Source: Alphaproteobacteria bacterium
Lineage (GTDB): Bacteria > Pseudomonadota > Alphaproteobacteria > Ferrovibrionales > Ferrovibrionaceae
Assembly: GCA_017307375.1 (NCBI GenBank)
Contig: JAFKFH010000006.1
Coordinates: forward strand, 310,001 to 374,000
Reading direction: 5' to 3'
DNA: 64,000 nt
Position 1 is the stretch's first letter. Every line of letters starts with the position of its first letter. The notes beneath the pieces were generated by a model that was not told the origin of the DNA, did not search any database, and saw only the letters and a program-made list of their open reading frames with translations. Positions 36,064 through 43,744 of this stretch are shown piece by piece. The translations under genes and the position numbers were made by a program.

Positions 36064-36939
36064 ATGCTGAATCTGCTTAACCTGGTCGTCTCGGGGCTGG
36101 CCACCGGCGCGATCTACGCGCTGGTGGCGATCGGCTTCACGCTGCTCTGGCAGACGTCCCAGACGATCAATTTTGCCCAGGGCGAATTCGTCATGCTGCC
36201 GGCGTTCTTCGTGCTGGCCGCCCTCAACGTCGGTCTGCCGTTCTGGGCGGCCGTCGTCGTCGGCATGATCGCGGCGCTGGTGCTGCTCGGCGTCACCTTC
36301 AAGCTGGTGCTGGTCGATCCGATGCTGCGGCATGGGGTGCTGCCGCTGGCCATCGCCACCATGGCGCTGTCGATCTTCCTGAAGGATTCGGTCAAGGAAT
36401 TCTATTCGGCGGAGGCGCAGGCCTTCCCCTCGATCGTGCCGGAAGGCAGCCTGGCGCTGTTCGGCACGCAGATCCCGCTCCAGTCGATCGGCGTCTTCGT
36501 GCTGGCGGTGGCCGCGGTCGTCGTGTTGCAGCAGTTCCTGGCGCGCAGCTCGACTGGCCGGCAGATGCAGGCCGCGGCCCAGAATCCGACGGTCGCCCGC
36601 ATCCTCGGCATCCCGGTCGAGCGGATGATCCTCTATACCTTCCTGATCAACGCGGCGCTGGTGGCCCTGGCCTCGCTGCTGATCACCCCGATCTACCTGG
36701 CCAAGTTCACCTCGGGCGAGACGCTGGGCCTTGCCGCCTTCATCGCCGCGATCGTCGGCGGCTTCAACCAGGTGCGCGGCGCCATTGTCGGCGGCGTGGT
36801 CCTCGGCCTGGTCGACAACCTCGCGGCCACCTACGTCTCGACGCAATATCGCGGCGCCATCCCGCTGTTCCTGCTGATCGCCGTCATCCTGTGGCGGCCG
36901 CAGGGGCTGGTCGGCCGCGCCGAGGAGCGGACGGTATGA
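36064..36939 (+). CDS. livH: Branched-chain-type ABC permease (LivH)
   Basis: 291 aa inner-membrane permease of the LivH family, about eight helices. Characteristic segments: GLATGAIYALVAIGFTLLWQTSQTINFAQGEFVML at the N-terminus, the EAA-like loop AAAQNPTVARILGIPVERMILYTFLINAAL, and GGFNQVRGAIVGGVVLGLVDNLAA. Forms the translocation pore with LivM. Confidence 0.92.
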   Translation: MLNLLNLVVSGLATGAIYALVAIGFTLLWQTSQTINFAQGEFVMLPAFFVLAALNVGLPFWAAVVVGMIAALVLLGVTFKLVLVDPMLRHGVLPLAIATMALSIFLKDSVKEFYSAEAQAFPSIVPEGSLALFGTQIPLQSIGVFVLAVAAVVVLQQFLARSSTGRQMQAAAQNPTVARILGIPVERMILYTFLINAALVALASLLITPIYLAKFTSGETLGLAAFIAAIVGGFNQVRGAIVGGVVLGLVDNLAATYVSTQYRGAIPLFLLIAVILWRPQGLVGRAEERTV

Positions 36940-37931
36940 CCGGGCGCACCAAGACGATGCTTGCCGCCCTGGCGCTTGCCGCCGGGATCGCCGCGCTTGT
37001 CCTTGTGCCGCTGCTGCTCAACCGCTACGGCCTCTACATCCTGTCGATGTGGGCGATCATGAGCATCGCGGCGATCGGGCTGAACCTGACGCTCGGCTAT
37101 GCCGGCCAGGTGTCGCTGGCCCAGGGCGCCTTCGTCGGTATCGGCGCCTATGCGGCGGCGATCATCACCACCCAGGGATGGCCGCTGGTCGCGGCACTGG
37201 TCGTGGCCGTGGCGCTGTGCTTCGTCATCGGCTGGCTGCTCGGCTATCCGGCGCTTCGCGTCCAGCATCACTATCTCGCCTTCGTCACGCTCGCCTTCTC
37301 GACGCTTGCCTATCTGGTGTTCCGCAACGAGGAATGGCTGACCAAGGGCATCTACGGCATCACCGGCGTGCCGCGGCCGACGCTGTTCGGCTGGCCGCTG
37401 GCGGCGCCGCTGCGCTTCTACTATTTCTGCCTCGCCGCGCTGGGCATCGTCTTCGCGGGGGCATGGTGGCTGGTCCGCTCGCCCTGGGGCCGCGCCTTCA
37501 TGGCGCTGCGCGAGAACCCGATGCGCGCGATGTCGCTCGGCGTCGATACCCGGCGCTACACCCTGATGGCCTTTGCGATCGGCTCAAGTCTCGGCGGCGT
37601 CGCCGGCGTGCTCTACGCGCCGCTCGTCGAATTCATCGATCCGACGCCGTTCACGCTCGGCCTGTCGCTCAACCTGCTGATGATGGTGATCGTCGGCGGC
37701 TCGGGCTTTCTGTTCGGACCGCTGCTCGGCGCGCTGATCTCGGTGCTGCTGCCCGAATGGCTGCGCTTCTCGGAAGGGCTCTACCTCATCGTCTACGCCC
37801 TGTTCGTGATGATCCTGCTGGCCTGGTCGCCGACCGGCATTCTCGGCATCGTCGATCGCTACCTCGCCCGGCGCCGCGCCCGTGCCGCCTCGGCCGCGCG
37901 GTCGGCCGCGATGCCGGAGGCGCTGCCATGA
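36936..37931 (+). CDS. livM: Branched-chain-type ABC permease (LivM)
   Basis: 331 aa permease with roughly ten helices. IAAIGLNLTLGYAGQVSLAQGAFVGIGAYAAAI is the LivM signature, and RAFMALRENPMRAMSLGVDTRRYTLMAFAIGSSLGGVAG is the ATPase-contact region. The ATG overlaps the livH stop (ATGA), and its own stop overlaps livG. Confidence 0.92.
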   Translation: MTGRTKTMLAALALAAGIAALVLVPLLLNRYGLYILSMWAIMSIAAIGLNLTLGYAGQVSLAQGAFVGIGAYAAAIITTQGWPLVAALVVAVALCFVIGWLLGYPALRVQHHYLAFVTLAFSTLAYLVFRNEEWLTKGIYGITGVPRPTLFGWPLAAPLRFYYFCLAALGIVFAGAWWLVRSPWGRAFMALRENPMRAMSLGVDTRRYTLMAFAIGSSLGGVAGVLYAPLVEFIDPTPFTLGLSLNLLMMVIVGGSGFLFGPLLGALISVLLPEWLRFSEGLYLIVYALFVMILLAWSPTGILGIVDRYLARRRARAASAARSAAMPEALP

Positions 37932-38671
37932 AGACGGTTCTGGAGGTCGAGAACCTCGGCAAGCACTTCGGTGGCATCACCGCGGTCGACGGCGTGTCGT
38001 TCCAGGTCCGCGAGGGCGAGATCCTTGGGATCATCGGGCCGAACGGCTGCGGCAAGTCGACGCTGTTCAATTGCGTGCTGGGCCAGTTGCAGCCGAGCCA
38101 GGGCGAGGTCCGCCTCGATGGCCGCGTCGTCACCGGCATGCGGCCCTGCGACCTCAATCGCCTGGGGGTGAGCCGCACCTTCCAGCTGTTGCAGGTCTTT
38201 CCCCAGTTGACGGTGCGCGAGAACCTGATCCTGGCGGGGCAGGAGCACCAGGGCAGCATGACCCGCCGGCTGTTCGGCCGGCGCGACGCCGGGCTGACCG
38301 AGGCGGCCGAACGCATGATCGCCTTCTTCAAGCTGGGCCACCTCGCCGGCGAGAAGGCCGGGGGGCTGTCTTACGGCCAGCAGAAGCTGCTCGACGCTGC
38401 GATGGCCTTCATGGCCGGGCCGCGCCTGGTCCTGCTCGACGAGCCGGCCGGCGGCGTCAACCTGACGATGCTGGCGCTCCTCAAGGAACGGCTGCAGGCG
38501 ATCAATGCCGAGCAGGGCGCGACCTTCGTCGTCATCGAGCACAACATGGACTTCGTCATGTCGCTGTGTACCCGTGTGCTGGTCCTGGCGGAAGGCCGCG
38601 TGCTTGCCGAAGGCACGCCCGACGAGGTCCGCGCCAACCCGAAAGTGATCGAGGCCTATCTTGGGCATTGA
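37928..38671 (+). CDS. livG: Branched-chain-type ABC transporter ATPase (LivG)
   Basis: 247 aa. Walker A GPNGCGKST, Q-loop RTFQLLQVFPQLTVRENL, signature LSYGQQKLLDAAMAFM (the Liv-type variant of LSGGQ), Walker B LVLLDEPAGGVN and H-loop IEHNMDFV; C-terminal VLAEGRVLAEGTPDEVRANPKVIEAYLG is diagnostic for LivG. Start coupled to livM; the 3' end overlaps livF by 11 bp. Confidence 0.93.
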   Translation: MKTVLEVENLGKHFGGITAVDGVSFQVREGEILGIIGPNGCGKSTLFNCVLGQLQPSQGEVRLDGRVVTGMRPCDLNRLGVSRTFQLLQVFPQLTVRENLILAGQEHQGSMTRRLFGRRDAGLTEAAERMIAFFKLGHLAGEKAGGLSYGQQKLLDAAMAFMAGPRLVLLDEPAGGVNLTMLALLKERLQAINAEQGATFVVIEHNMDFVMSLCTRVLVLAEGRVLAEGTPDEVRANPKVIEAYLGH

Positions 38672-39392
38672 TGCGATCCTGGAACTGCGCGATGTCGTTG
38701 CCGGCTACGGCGAGATGACGATCCTGAACGGCACCACATTCGACGTACCCCGTGGCGCCATCACCACGATCATCGGCCCCAACGGTGCCGGCAAGTCGAC
38801 GGTGTTCAAGACCGTCTTCGGCCTGCTGAAGGCCCGCCAGGGCACGATCCGGCTGGGCGGGCGCGACATCACCAACGCATCCCCGCGCCGCCTGCTCGAG
38901 GCGGGCATCTGCTATATTCCGCAGGGCCGGAACATTTTCCCCGAGCTCAGCGTGCGCCACAACATCGAGCTCGGCGGCGTCGCCGCCGGTGCCGGCGTCA
39001 AGGACCTGGCCCGGCGGATCGAAGCGGCACTCGACCGCTTCCCGGTGCTGCGCCGCAAGGCCGACGCCCAGGCCTCGACCCTGTCGGGCGGCGAGCAGAA
39101 GCAGCTCGAGATCGTGCGCGGCCTGCTGCTCGATCCGGCGCTGATCCTGATCGACGAGCCATCGATCGGCCTGTCGCCGCTGATGGTGCAGGAGACCTTC
39201 GGCATCCTGACCGAGTTGCGCGCCCGGGGCGTTTCGGTGCTGATGGTCGAGCAGAATGCCCGATCGGCCCTGGAAATGTCCGATTACGGCATCGTGCTGG
39301 AACTGGGCCAGACCCGGATCGTCGATCGCGCCGATGCCATCCTGGCCGATCCGCGCATCGGCCAGCTGTTCCTGGGCGGTTCGGCGGCATGA
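38661..39392 (+). CDS. livF: Branched-chain-type ABC transporter ATPase (LivF)
   Basis: 243 aa. LELRDVVAGYGEMTILNGTTFDV is the LivF opening; Walker A GPNGAGKST, signature LSGGEQKQLEIVRGL, Walker B LILIDEPSIGLSP, H-loop VEQNARSAL; ends DPRIGQLFLGGSAA. No ATG is available in frame near the start; the TTG at 38661 inside the livG end has GAGG seven bases upstream and gives the expected N-terminus. Confidence 0.9.
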   Translation: MGIDAILELRDVVAGYGEMTILNGTTFDVPRGAITTIIGPNGAGKSTVFKTVFGLLKARQGTIRLGGRDITNASPRRLLEAGICYIPQGRNIFPELSVRHNIELGGVAAGAGVKDLARRIEAALDRFPVLRRKADAQASTLSGGEQKQLEIVRGLLLDPALILIDEPSIGLSPLMVQETFGILTELRARGVSVLMVEQNARSALEMSDYGIVLELGQTRIVDRADAILADPRIGQLFLGGSAA

Positions 39393-40414
39393 AGCTCGCG
39401 GTTGTCGGGGCCGGGCTGATAGGACGGCGGCATGCCGAGATCATCGCCGGCCTGCCGGGCGCGACGCTTGCCGCCATCGTCGATCCGGCGCCCGAAGCCG
39501 AGGTGTTCGCAAGCAGCCTTGGCGCCGCATGGTTTGCCGACCTCGCGCCGCTGCTCGACGCGGGTGTCGACGGGGTGGTGATCGCCACGCCCAACCGGCT
39601 GCATGCGGCAGGCGCCATCGCCTGTCTTGCGCGGCGTTTGCCGGTGCTGGTGGAGAAACCCGTGGCCGACACGGCCGAGGCTGCCGCGCGGATCGCCAGG
39701 GCGGCCGGCGCGACGCCGACGCTGGTCGGACATCACCGGCGCCATTCGGCCAGCCTGAAGGCGGCGCGGGCGGCGATCGCCGAGGGCCGCGTCGGCGCGG
39801 TCACCGCGGTGACCGCGCTGAGCCATCTGCTGAAGCCGGACGATTATTTCGACGTCGCCTGGCGCCGCCAGCCGGGCGGCGGGCCGATCCTCATCAACCT
39901 GATCCATGTGGTCGACGACCTGCGCTATCTCTGCGGCGAGATCGTCGCGGTACAGGCGATGGCGTCGTCGGCGACACGCGGCTTCGCCGTCGAGGATACC
40001 GCCGTGGTCACCCTGCGCTTCGCCTCCGGCGCGCTCGGCACGCTGGGCGTCTCGGACGTCGCGGCGGGACCGTGGAGCTGGGAGCTGACCTCGGGCGAGA
40101 ACCCGTTCTACCCGCGCCAGGACGGCGACTGCTATCTCGTAGCCGGCCGCGACGGCGCGCTGGCGGTGCCGACCCTTGATCTCTGGCGCTATGACGGCCC
40201 GCCCCATTGGGGCACGCCGATGACCCGCACGCGGCTGCCGGCGCCGGCGGTCGATCCGCTGATCCAGCAGATGCGGCATTTTCGCGACGTGGTCCGCGGC
40301 GAGGCCGAGCCGTTGGTGACTGTCGCCGACGCGGCGCGCAGCCTCGTCGTCGTCGAAGCGATCGCCGAGGCGGCGCACACCGGCCGCATAATACACTGCA
40401 ATTCCGGCGATTAA
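39389..40414 (+). CDS. Gfo/Idh/MocA-family oxidoreductase
   Basis: 341 aa NAD(P)-dependent dehydrogenase. N-terminal Rossmann domain KLAVVGAGLIGRRHAEIIAGLPGATLAAIVDP, the catalytic EKPV motif (VLVEKPVADTAEAA), then the alpha/beta C-terminal domain (INLIHVVDDLRYLCGEIVAVQA, with the usual His). Family members oxidise sugars, inositols or, in some cases, quinate/shikimate-like polyols. The ATGA overlap with livF puts it in the transporter operon, so it probably performs the first catabolic step on the imported compound and could feed the divergent QuiC step. Confidence 0.87.
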   Translation: MKLAVVGAGLIGRRHAEIIAGLPGATLAAIVDPAPEAEVFASSLGAAWFADLAPLLDAGVDGVVIATPNRLHAAGAIACLARRLPVLVEKPVADTAEAAARIARAAGATPTLVGHHRRHSASLKAARAAIAEGRVGAVTAVTALSHLLKPDDYFDVAWRRQPGGGPILINLIHVVDDLRYLCGEIVAVQAMASSATRGFAVEDTAVVTLRFASGALGTLGVSDVAAGPWSWELTSGENPFYPRQDGDCYLVAGRDGALAVPTLDLWRYDGPPHWGTPMTRTRLPAPAVDPLIQQMRHFRDVVRGEAEPLVTVADAARSLVVVEAIAEAAHTGRIIHCNSGD

Positions 40415-40432
40415 CCGATCAAACTTTTCGGC

Positions 40433-40460
40433 TTGATGAAATCTATTTATCCAGTAGATT
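40433..40460 (+). promoter_or_regulatory. Putative promoter of the organosulfur operon
   Basis: TTGATG (40433-40438), 16-bp spacer, TAGATT (40455-40460). ATCTA (40441-40445) and TAGAT (40455-40459) form a dyad inside it, and ATCAA (40418-40422) with TTGAT (40433-40437) a second one overlapping the -35. The transcript would start near 40467, leaving a 34-nt leader before the Cys peptide. Confidence 0.45.
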
Positions 40461-40500
40461 AATTCTCGCGGGCTTGTTGCTGACCGTGGGGAGATCGTCC

Positions 40501-40539
40501 GTGACGCCATTCTGTCGCTGCTGCCGGCCCTTCGCCTGA
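40501..40539 (+). CDS. Cysteine-rich leader peptide MTPFCRCCRPFA
   Basis: 12-codon open frame starting with GTG, preceded by GGGGAG at a good distance. Three of its codons are Cys (TGT, TGC, TGC) within four positions, followed by Arg-Pro. The CxCCRP core is shared with the leader at 47517. It precedes an organosulfur-degradation operon, as expected of a leader whose translation rate reports cysteinyl-tRNA levels. Eleven bases of it (TGACGCCATTC) recur at 40562 in a degenerate copy that would read TTG-start MTPFPIA without cysteines. Too short for ordinary gene finders. Expression is not proven. Confidence 0.65.
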   Translation: MTPFCRCCRPFA

Positions 40540-40595
40540 ACGACCGGCGCTGACGCGCCCTTGACGCCATTCCCGATCGCCTGAGGTGACGGACG

Positions 40596-40634
40596 ATGTC
40601 CGAACGCTATCGCCTTGCCATGAGCATTCGATGA
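40596..40634 (+). CDS. Short upstream ORF MSERYRLAMSIR coupled to the desulfurisation gene
   Basis: A 12-codon frame whose TGA overlaps the ATG of the next gene (ATGA), giving translational coupling. Its beginning copies the start region of tauA at 47655: both have ACGGACGATGTCCGAACGC followed by codons for Arg-(Phe/Leu)-Ala. It therefore looks like the residue of a binding-protein signal-peptide start carried along with the leader when the cassette was duplicated, now used as an upstream ORF. Confidence 0.5.
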   Translation: MSERYRLAMSIR

Positions 40635-41770
40635 ACAAGCCGCTGCCGCTGTCGGAGACGGTCGCCGCGGTCGCGGCGGATCTGCGCCTGACCGCCGGCC
40701 ATCACGATGCCACCGGCGAGTTTCCCTTCGCCAATTTCGCCCGGCTGCACGAAGCCGGGTTGCTCGCTCTGACCGTTGGCAAACGGTTCGGGGGCAGGGG
40801 CGGGCGGCTGGCCGAGGCGACGGCGGTGATCGGGGCGATCGCGGCCGCCGAGCCGTCGACGGCGCTGGTGCTGGCGATGCAGTACATCCATCACGCGACG
40901 ATGGAAGGTCGCGCCTGGCCGGTCGAATTGGCAGAGCGGCTGGGGCGCGAGGCCGTGGCCGACGGCGCGTTGATCAATTCGCTGCGGGTCGAGCCCGAGC
41001 TGGGTACGCCGGCCCGCGGCGGTCTGCCGGCGACGACCGCGCGGCGTGTGCCCGGCGGCTTCCGCCTGTCCGGCCACAAGATCTACGCGACCGGCATCCC
41101 GATCCTGACCTGGGCGGTGGTCTGGGCGCGCACAGATGATGCCGAACCGCTGGTCGGGCCGGTGCTGGTACGGACCGGCCAGCCCGGCATCACGGTCGTC
41201 GAGACCTGGAATCACCTGGGCATGCGCGCCACCGGCAGTCACGACATGGTCTTCGACGACGTCTTCGTGCCGTCCGATCAGGCGCCGGCCTTGCGGCCGC
41301 CGGGGGAATGGGGCGGTCCCGACCCGTCGCATCAGGCCTGGAACGCATTGCTGATCGCAGCCCTCTACGATGGTGTCGCCAGGGCGGCGCGCGACTGGCT
41401 GGTCGGATTTCTGCAGGCGCGGCGACCGGCAAACCTGGGGGCCCCGCTGGCGACCGTGCCGCGGATCCAGCAGGCCCTGGGCGAGATCGATGGCCTGCTG
41501 GCCGCCAATGCCCGCCTGATCCGCAGCGCGGCGCGCGATACCGACGAGACCGAGCCGCCCGCGGTGGCCGAATCCGCCTTGCTCAAGTCGACCGTGACCG
41601 GCAACGCGATCGCGGCCGTCGAGGCGGCGGTCCGGCTGGCCGGCAATCCCGGTCTGTCGCGCGACAATCCGCTGGAACGCCATTACCGCGACGTGCTCTG
41701 CGCCCGCATCCACACCCCGCAGGACGACATGGCCTGGACCGCCGCCGGCCGCGCGGCTCTCGGGCTCTGA
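40631..41770 (+). CDS. SfnB/DszC-like acyl-CoA dehydrogenase-fold oxidoreductase for sulfur acquisition
   Basis: 379 aa flavoprotein of the acyl-CoA dehydrogenase fold: N-terminal helical domain (FPFANFARLHEAGLLALTVGKRFGG), central beta domain (RRVPGGFRLSGHKIYATGIPILTWAVVWAR, WNHLGMRATGSHDMVFDDVFVP) and C-terminal helices with AVRLAGNPGLSRDNPLERHYRDVLCARIHTP. This branch contains SfnB and DszC-type enzymes, which use reduced flavin in sulfone or thiophene sulfur release, rather than true acyl-CoA dehydrogenases. The following SsuD-like gene and the Cys leader support a sulfur role. ATG 40631 is coupled to the upstream ORF; an in-frame GTG at 40586 is less likely. Confidence 0.83.
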   Translation: MNKPLPLSETVAAVAADLRLTAGHHDATGEFPFANFARLHEAGLLALTVGKRFGGRGGRLAEATAVIGAIAAAEPSTALVLAMQYIHHATMEGRAWPVELAERLGREAVADGALINSLRVEPELGTPARGGLPATTARRVPGGFRLSGHKIYATGIPILTWAVVWARTDDAEPLVGPVLVRTGQPGITVVETWNHLGMRATGSHDMVFDDVFVPSDQAPALRPPGEWGGPDPSHQAWNALLIAALYDGVARAARDWLVGFLQARRPANLGAPLATVPRIQQALGEIDGLLAANARLIRSAARDTDETEPPAVAESALLKSTVTGNAIAAVEAAVRLAGNPGLSRDNPLERHYRDVLCARIHTPQDDMAWTAAGRAALGL

Positions 41771-41785
41771 TCGAAGGAGGATTTC

Positions 41786-42877
41786 ATGTCCGTCGAATTC
41801 ATCGGCTTCATCGGTACGCGCGACTTTTCCGAAACCCGGCCGGCGCGCGGGCCGGTCATCGATGTCGGTTATGTCGAGGCGGTCGCGCGCGCCCACCAGG
41901 CAGCCGGTTTCGACCGCGCGCTGGTCGCGTTCCACTCGACCTCGCCGGAAAGCATCCTGATCGCGGGGCACGCCGCGTCGGTCGCCCCGCGGCTGGGGCT
42001 GATGATCGCGCACCGCCCGGGTTTCACCGCCCCGACCCTCGCGGCCCGGCAGTTCGCGACGCTGGACCAACTGACCGGCGGGCGGGTCGCGGTCCACATC
42101 ATCACCGGTGGCGACGATGCCGAGCAGCGCCAGGACGGGGACTTCCTGACCAAGGACGAGCGCTACGCCCGCACCGACGAATATCTCGGCATCCTGCGGC
42201 GCATCTGGACGGCGAGCGAGCCATTCGACCATCACGGCACCTATTATCGCTTCGAGCGCGGCTTCTCGGCCGTCAAGGCGATCCAGGCGCCGCATGTCCC
42301 GGTCTATTTCGGCGGCGCGTCGGACGCGGCGATCGCCGTGGCGGCAAAGCACGCCGACATCTACGCGCTGTGGGGCGAGACCCATGACCAGGTGCGCGAG
42401 ATCATCGGCCGTGTCCGGGCCGAAGCGGCGAAACACGGCCGGCGGCCGCGATTCAGCCTGTCGCTGCGGCCGATCCTGGCCGACACCGAGGAAGCCGCCT
42501 GGGCCCGCGCCGACGCGATCCTGGAGCGGGCACGCGCCTTGCAGGACAAGACCGGGTACAAGCGCACGGGCGAACCCGCCAATACCGGTTCGCAACGCCT
42601 GCTCGCCGCTGCGGCCAAGGGCCTGCGGCTGGACAAGCGGCTATGGACCGGCATCGCCGCGCTGACCGGGGCGAAGGGCAACTCGACCGCGCTGGTCGGC
42701 ACGCCCGAGCAGGTCGCCGACGCGCTGCTCGACTATTACGACCTCGGCGTCACCACGTTCCTGATCCGCGGCTTCGATCCGCTCGATGACGCCATCGATT
42801 ACGGCCGCGAGCTGATTCCGCTGACCCGCCGCCTGGTGGCGCAGCGCGCCGCGGCGGTCGCGTCAGCCGCCGAATAG
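41786..42877 (+). CDS. ssuD: FMNH2-dependent alkanesulfonate monooxygenase-like (LLM class)
   Basis: 363 aa bacterial-luciferase-like TIM-barrel enzyme of the SsuD type: FIGFIGTRDFSETRPARGPVIDVGYVEAVARAHQAAGFDRALVAFHSTSPES, LMIAHRPGFTAPTLAARQFATLDQLTGGRVAVHIITGG, RTDEYLGILRRIW, and a C-terminal ALVGTPEQVADALLDYYDLGVTTFLIRGFDPLDDA. It cleaves C1+ sulfonates to aldehyde and sulfite with FMNH2 and O2; related enzymes act on dimethylsulfone or methanesulfinate. No flavin reductase is adjacent. AAGGAGG precedes the ATG. Confidence 0.9.
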   Translation: MSVEFIGFIGTRDFSETRPARGPVIDVGYVEAVARAHQAAGFDRALVAFHSTSPESILIAGHAASVAPRLGLMIAHRPGFTAPTLAARQFATLDQLTGGRVAVHIITGGDDAEQRQDGDFLTKDERYARTDEYLGILRRIWTASEPFDHHGTYYRFERGFSAVKAIQAPHVPVYFGGASDAAIAVAAKHADIYALWGETHDQVREIIGRVRAEAAKHGRRPRFSLSLRPILADTEEAAWARADAILERARALQDKTGYKRTGEPANTGSQRLLAAAAKGLRLDKRLWTGIAALTGAKGNSTALVGTPEQVADALLDYYDLGVTTFLIRGFDPLDDAIDYGRELIPLTRRLVAQRAAAVASAAE

Positions 42878-42922
42878 GCCAGGGCCGCCCGTTCATTTCG
42901 CCAAGTGTCCCGGAGTATCGCT

Positions 42923-43618
42923 ATGTCCAAGTCAGTCCAGGCAGTTGCCGTCACGGCCCATGAAGAGGAGCGTCAGCGGCGCAAGCGGGCCCTGGCGGCC
43001 GCCTGGCGCCTCTTCGCCCGCCGCGGTTTCGTCGACGGGGTCATATCGGTGCGTGATCCGGAATGGCCCGATCACCTCTGGATCAAGCCGCCGGGGCGGC
43101 ATCCGGCGCTGCTGCGCGTTTCCGAGCTGGTGCTGGTGGATCCGCAGAAGGCGCCGCCGTTGCACGCGGCCATTCATCGCGCCCGGCCCGACGCGGCATC
43201 GGTGATCCAGGTTGCCACCACCCACGGGCTCGCCTGGTCGACGCTGGGCCGGCGGCTCGATCCGATCACGGCGGAAGCTTGCGTCTTCTATGACGACCAT
43301 ATCGTCCACGCCGAGTTCGACGAGGGCGAGGAGGCGCGAATCGCCGGCGCGCTGGGCCATCGCAAGGCGGCGATCCTGCGCGCCCGCGGTCTGCTGACGG
43401 TCGGGCAGGGCATCGAGGCCGCCGCCTGGTGGTTCCTGGCCTTCGATCATGCCATCGAGACCCAGATGGCCGCCGAGGCCGTCGCATGGCCGCAACCGCT
43501 GGACGATGCGACGGCGCGGGCGACCCATGCCCGGCTCGGCAGCGAGGCGGTGGGCAAGCAGTCGTTCGAGGCCCTGTTCGACTGGATCACCGCCGTCGAA
43601 CCCGATTTTATCACATAA
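42923..43618 (+). CDS. Class II aldolase/adducin-fold protein lacking the usual metal histidines
   Basis: 231 aa. The fold is recognisable from AWRLFARRGFVDGVISVRDPE, LHAAIHRARPDAASVI, LGRRLDPITAEACVFYDDHIVHAEF and LRARGLLTVGQGIEAAAWWFLAFDHAIETQMAAEA. In active class II aldolases zinc is held by an HxH pair after the rpd..vvH segment and by the His of a LxNHG motif. Here these read QVATTH and LRARG, so the three metal ligands seem to be missing. It is the third gene of the organosulfur operon (46 bp gap, CGGAG before the ATG). The role is unknown: a non-metal enzyme, a binding protein, or a decayed aldolase. Confidence 0.78.
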   Translation: MSKSVQAVAVTAHEEERQRRKRALAAAWRLFARRGFVDGVISVRDPEWPDHLWIKPPGRHPALLRVSELVLVDPQKAPPLHAAIHRARPDAASVIQVATTHGLAWSTLGRRLDPITAEACVFYDDHIVHAEFDEGEEARIAGALGHRKAAILRARGLLTVGQGIEAAAWWFLAFDHAIETQMAAEAVAWPQPLDDATARATHARLGSEAVGKQSFEALFDWITAVEPDFIT

Positions 43619-43691
43619 CAGTGTGAAATTTCAATTATCACAAAATAGCTGTGATCTGTCGGCTTGTTCAAATCTACAAGTTTGGTATTTT
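43611..43691 (+). promoter_or_regulatory. Operators and promoter of usp-cysPTW
   Basis: Two dyads, TCACA-N6-TGTGA (43611-43626) and TCACA-N7-TGTGA (43638-43654), lie upstream of TTGTTC (43664-43669), a 16-bp spacer and TATTTT (43686-43691). The second dyad with its flank TGTGATCT and the nine-base distance to the -35 is repeated exactly in spacing before tauA. Such a position, centred near -52, suits an activator. Confidence 0.6.
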
Positions 43692-43701
43692 TGTGCCATA
43701 A

Positions 43702-43722
43702 GTGGTCGGCATGCTCGACCAC
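43702..43722 (+). other. 5'-UTR hairpin before usp1
   Basis: GTGGTCG/CGACCAC 7-bp stem with a seven-base loop, ending nine bases before the GGAGG of the usp gene. GTGCC (43693) and GGCAC (43723) could lengthen it across an ATAA bulge, though the predicted transcript start may lie inside the first half. Confidence 0.4.
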
Positions 43723-43744
43723 GGCACAGCGGAGGCACTGTGAT

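Noticed and set aside
34669-36846. A 725-codon open frame on the minus strand across the liv genes
   Set aside because: It is a mirror of the livK and livH codon structure in high-GC DNA, is rich in Arg/Asp/His/Gly runs, resembles no family and has no ribosome-binding site; the plus-strand genes are unambiguous. Similar long mirror frames over copA and the peptide transporter were set aside for the same reason.
43622-43654. A CRP/FNR-type site in the usp-cysPTW promoter (TGTGA and TCACA words)
   Set aside because: The half-sites are in the reverse order (TCACA first) with 6-7 bp, or 11 bp apart in the CRP order, so neither CRP nor FNR geometry is met.
43711-43743. Ten-codon frame MLDHGTAEAL upstream of usp1 as another leader peptide
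   Set aside because: It has no Cys codons, no ribosome-binding site, and its start lies in the loop of a hairpin; it is probably accidental, although its stop is close to the usp1 ATG.
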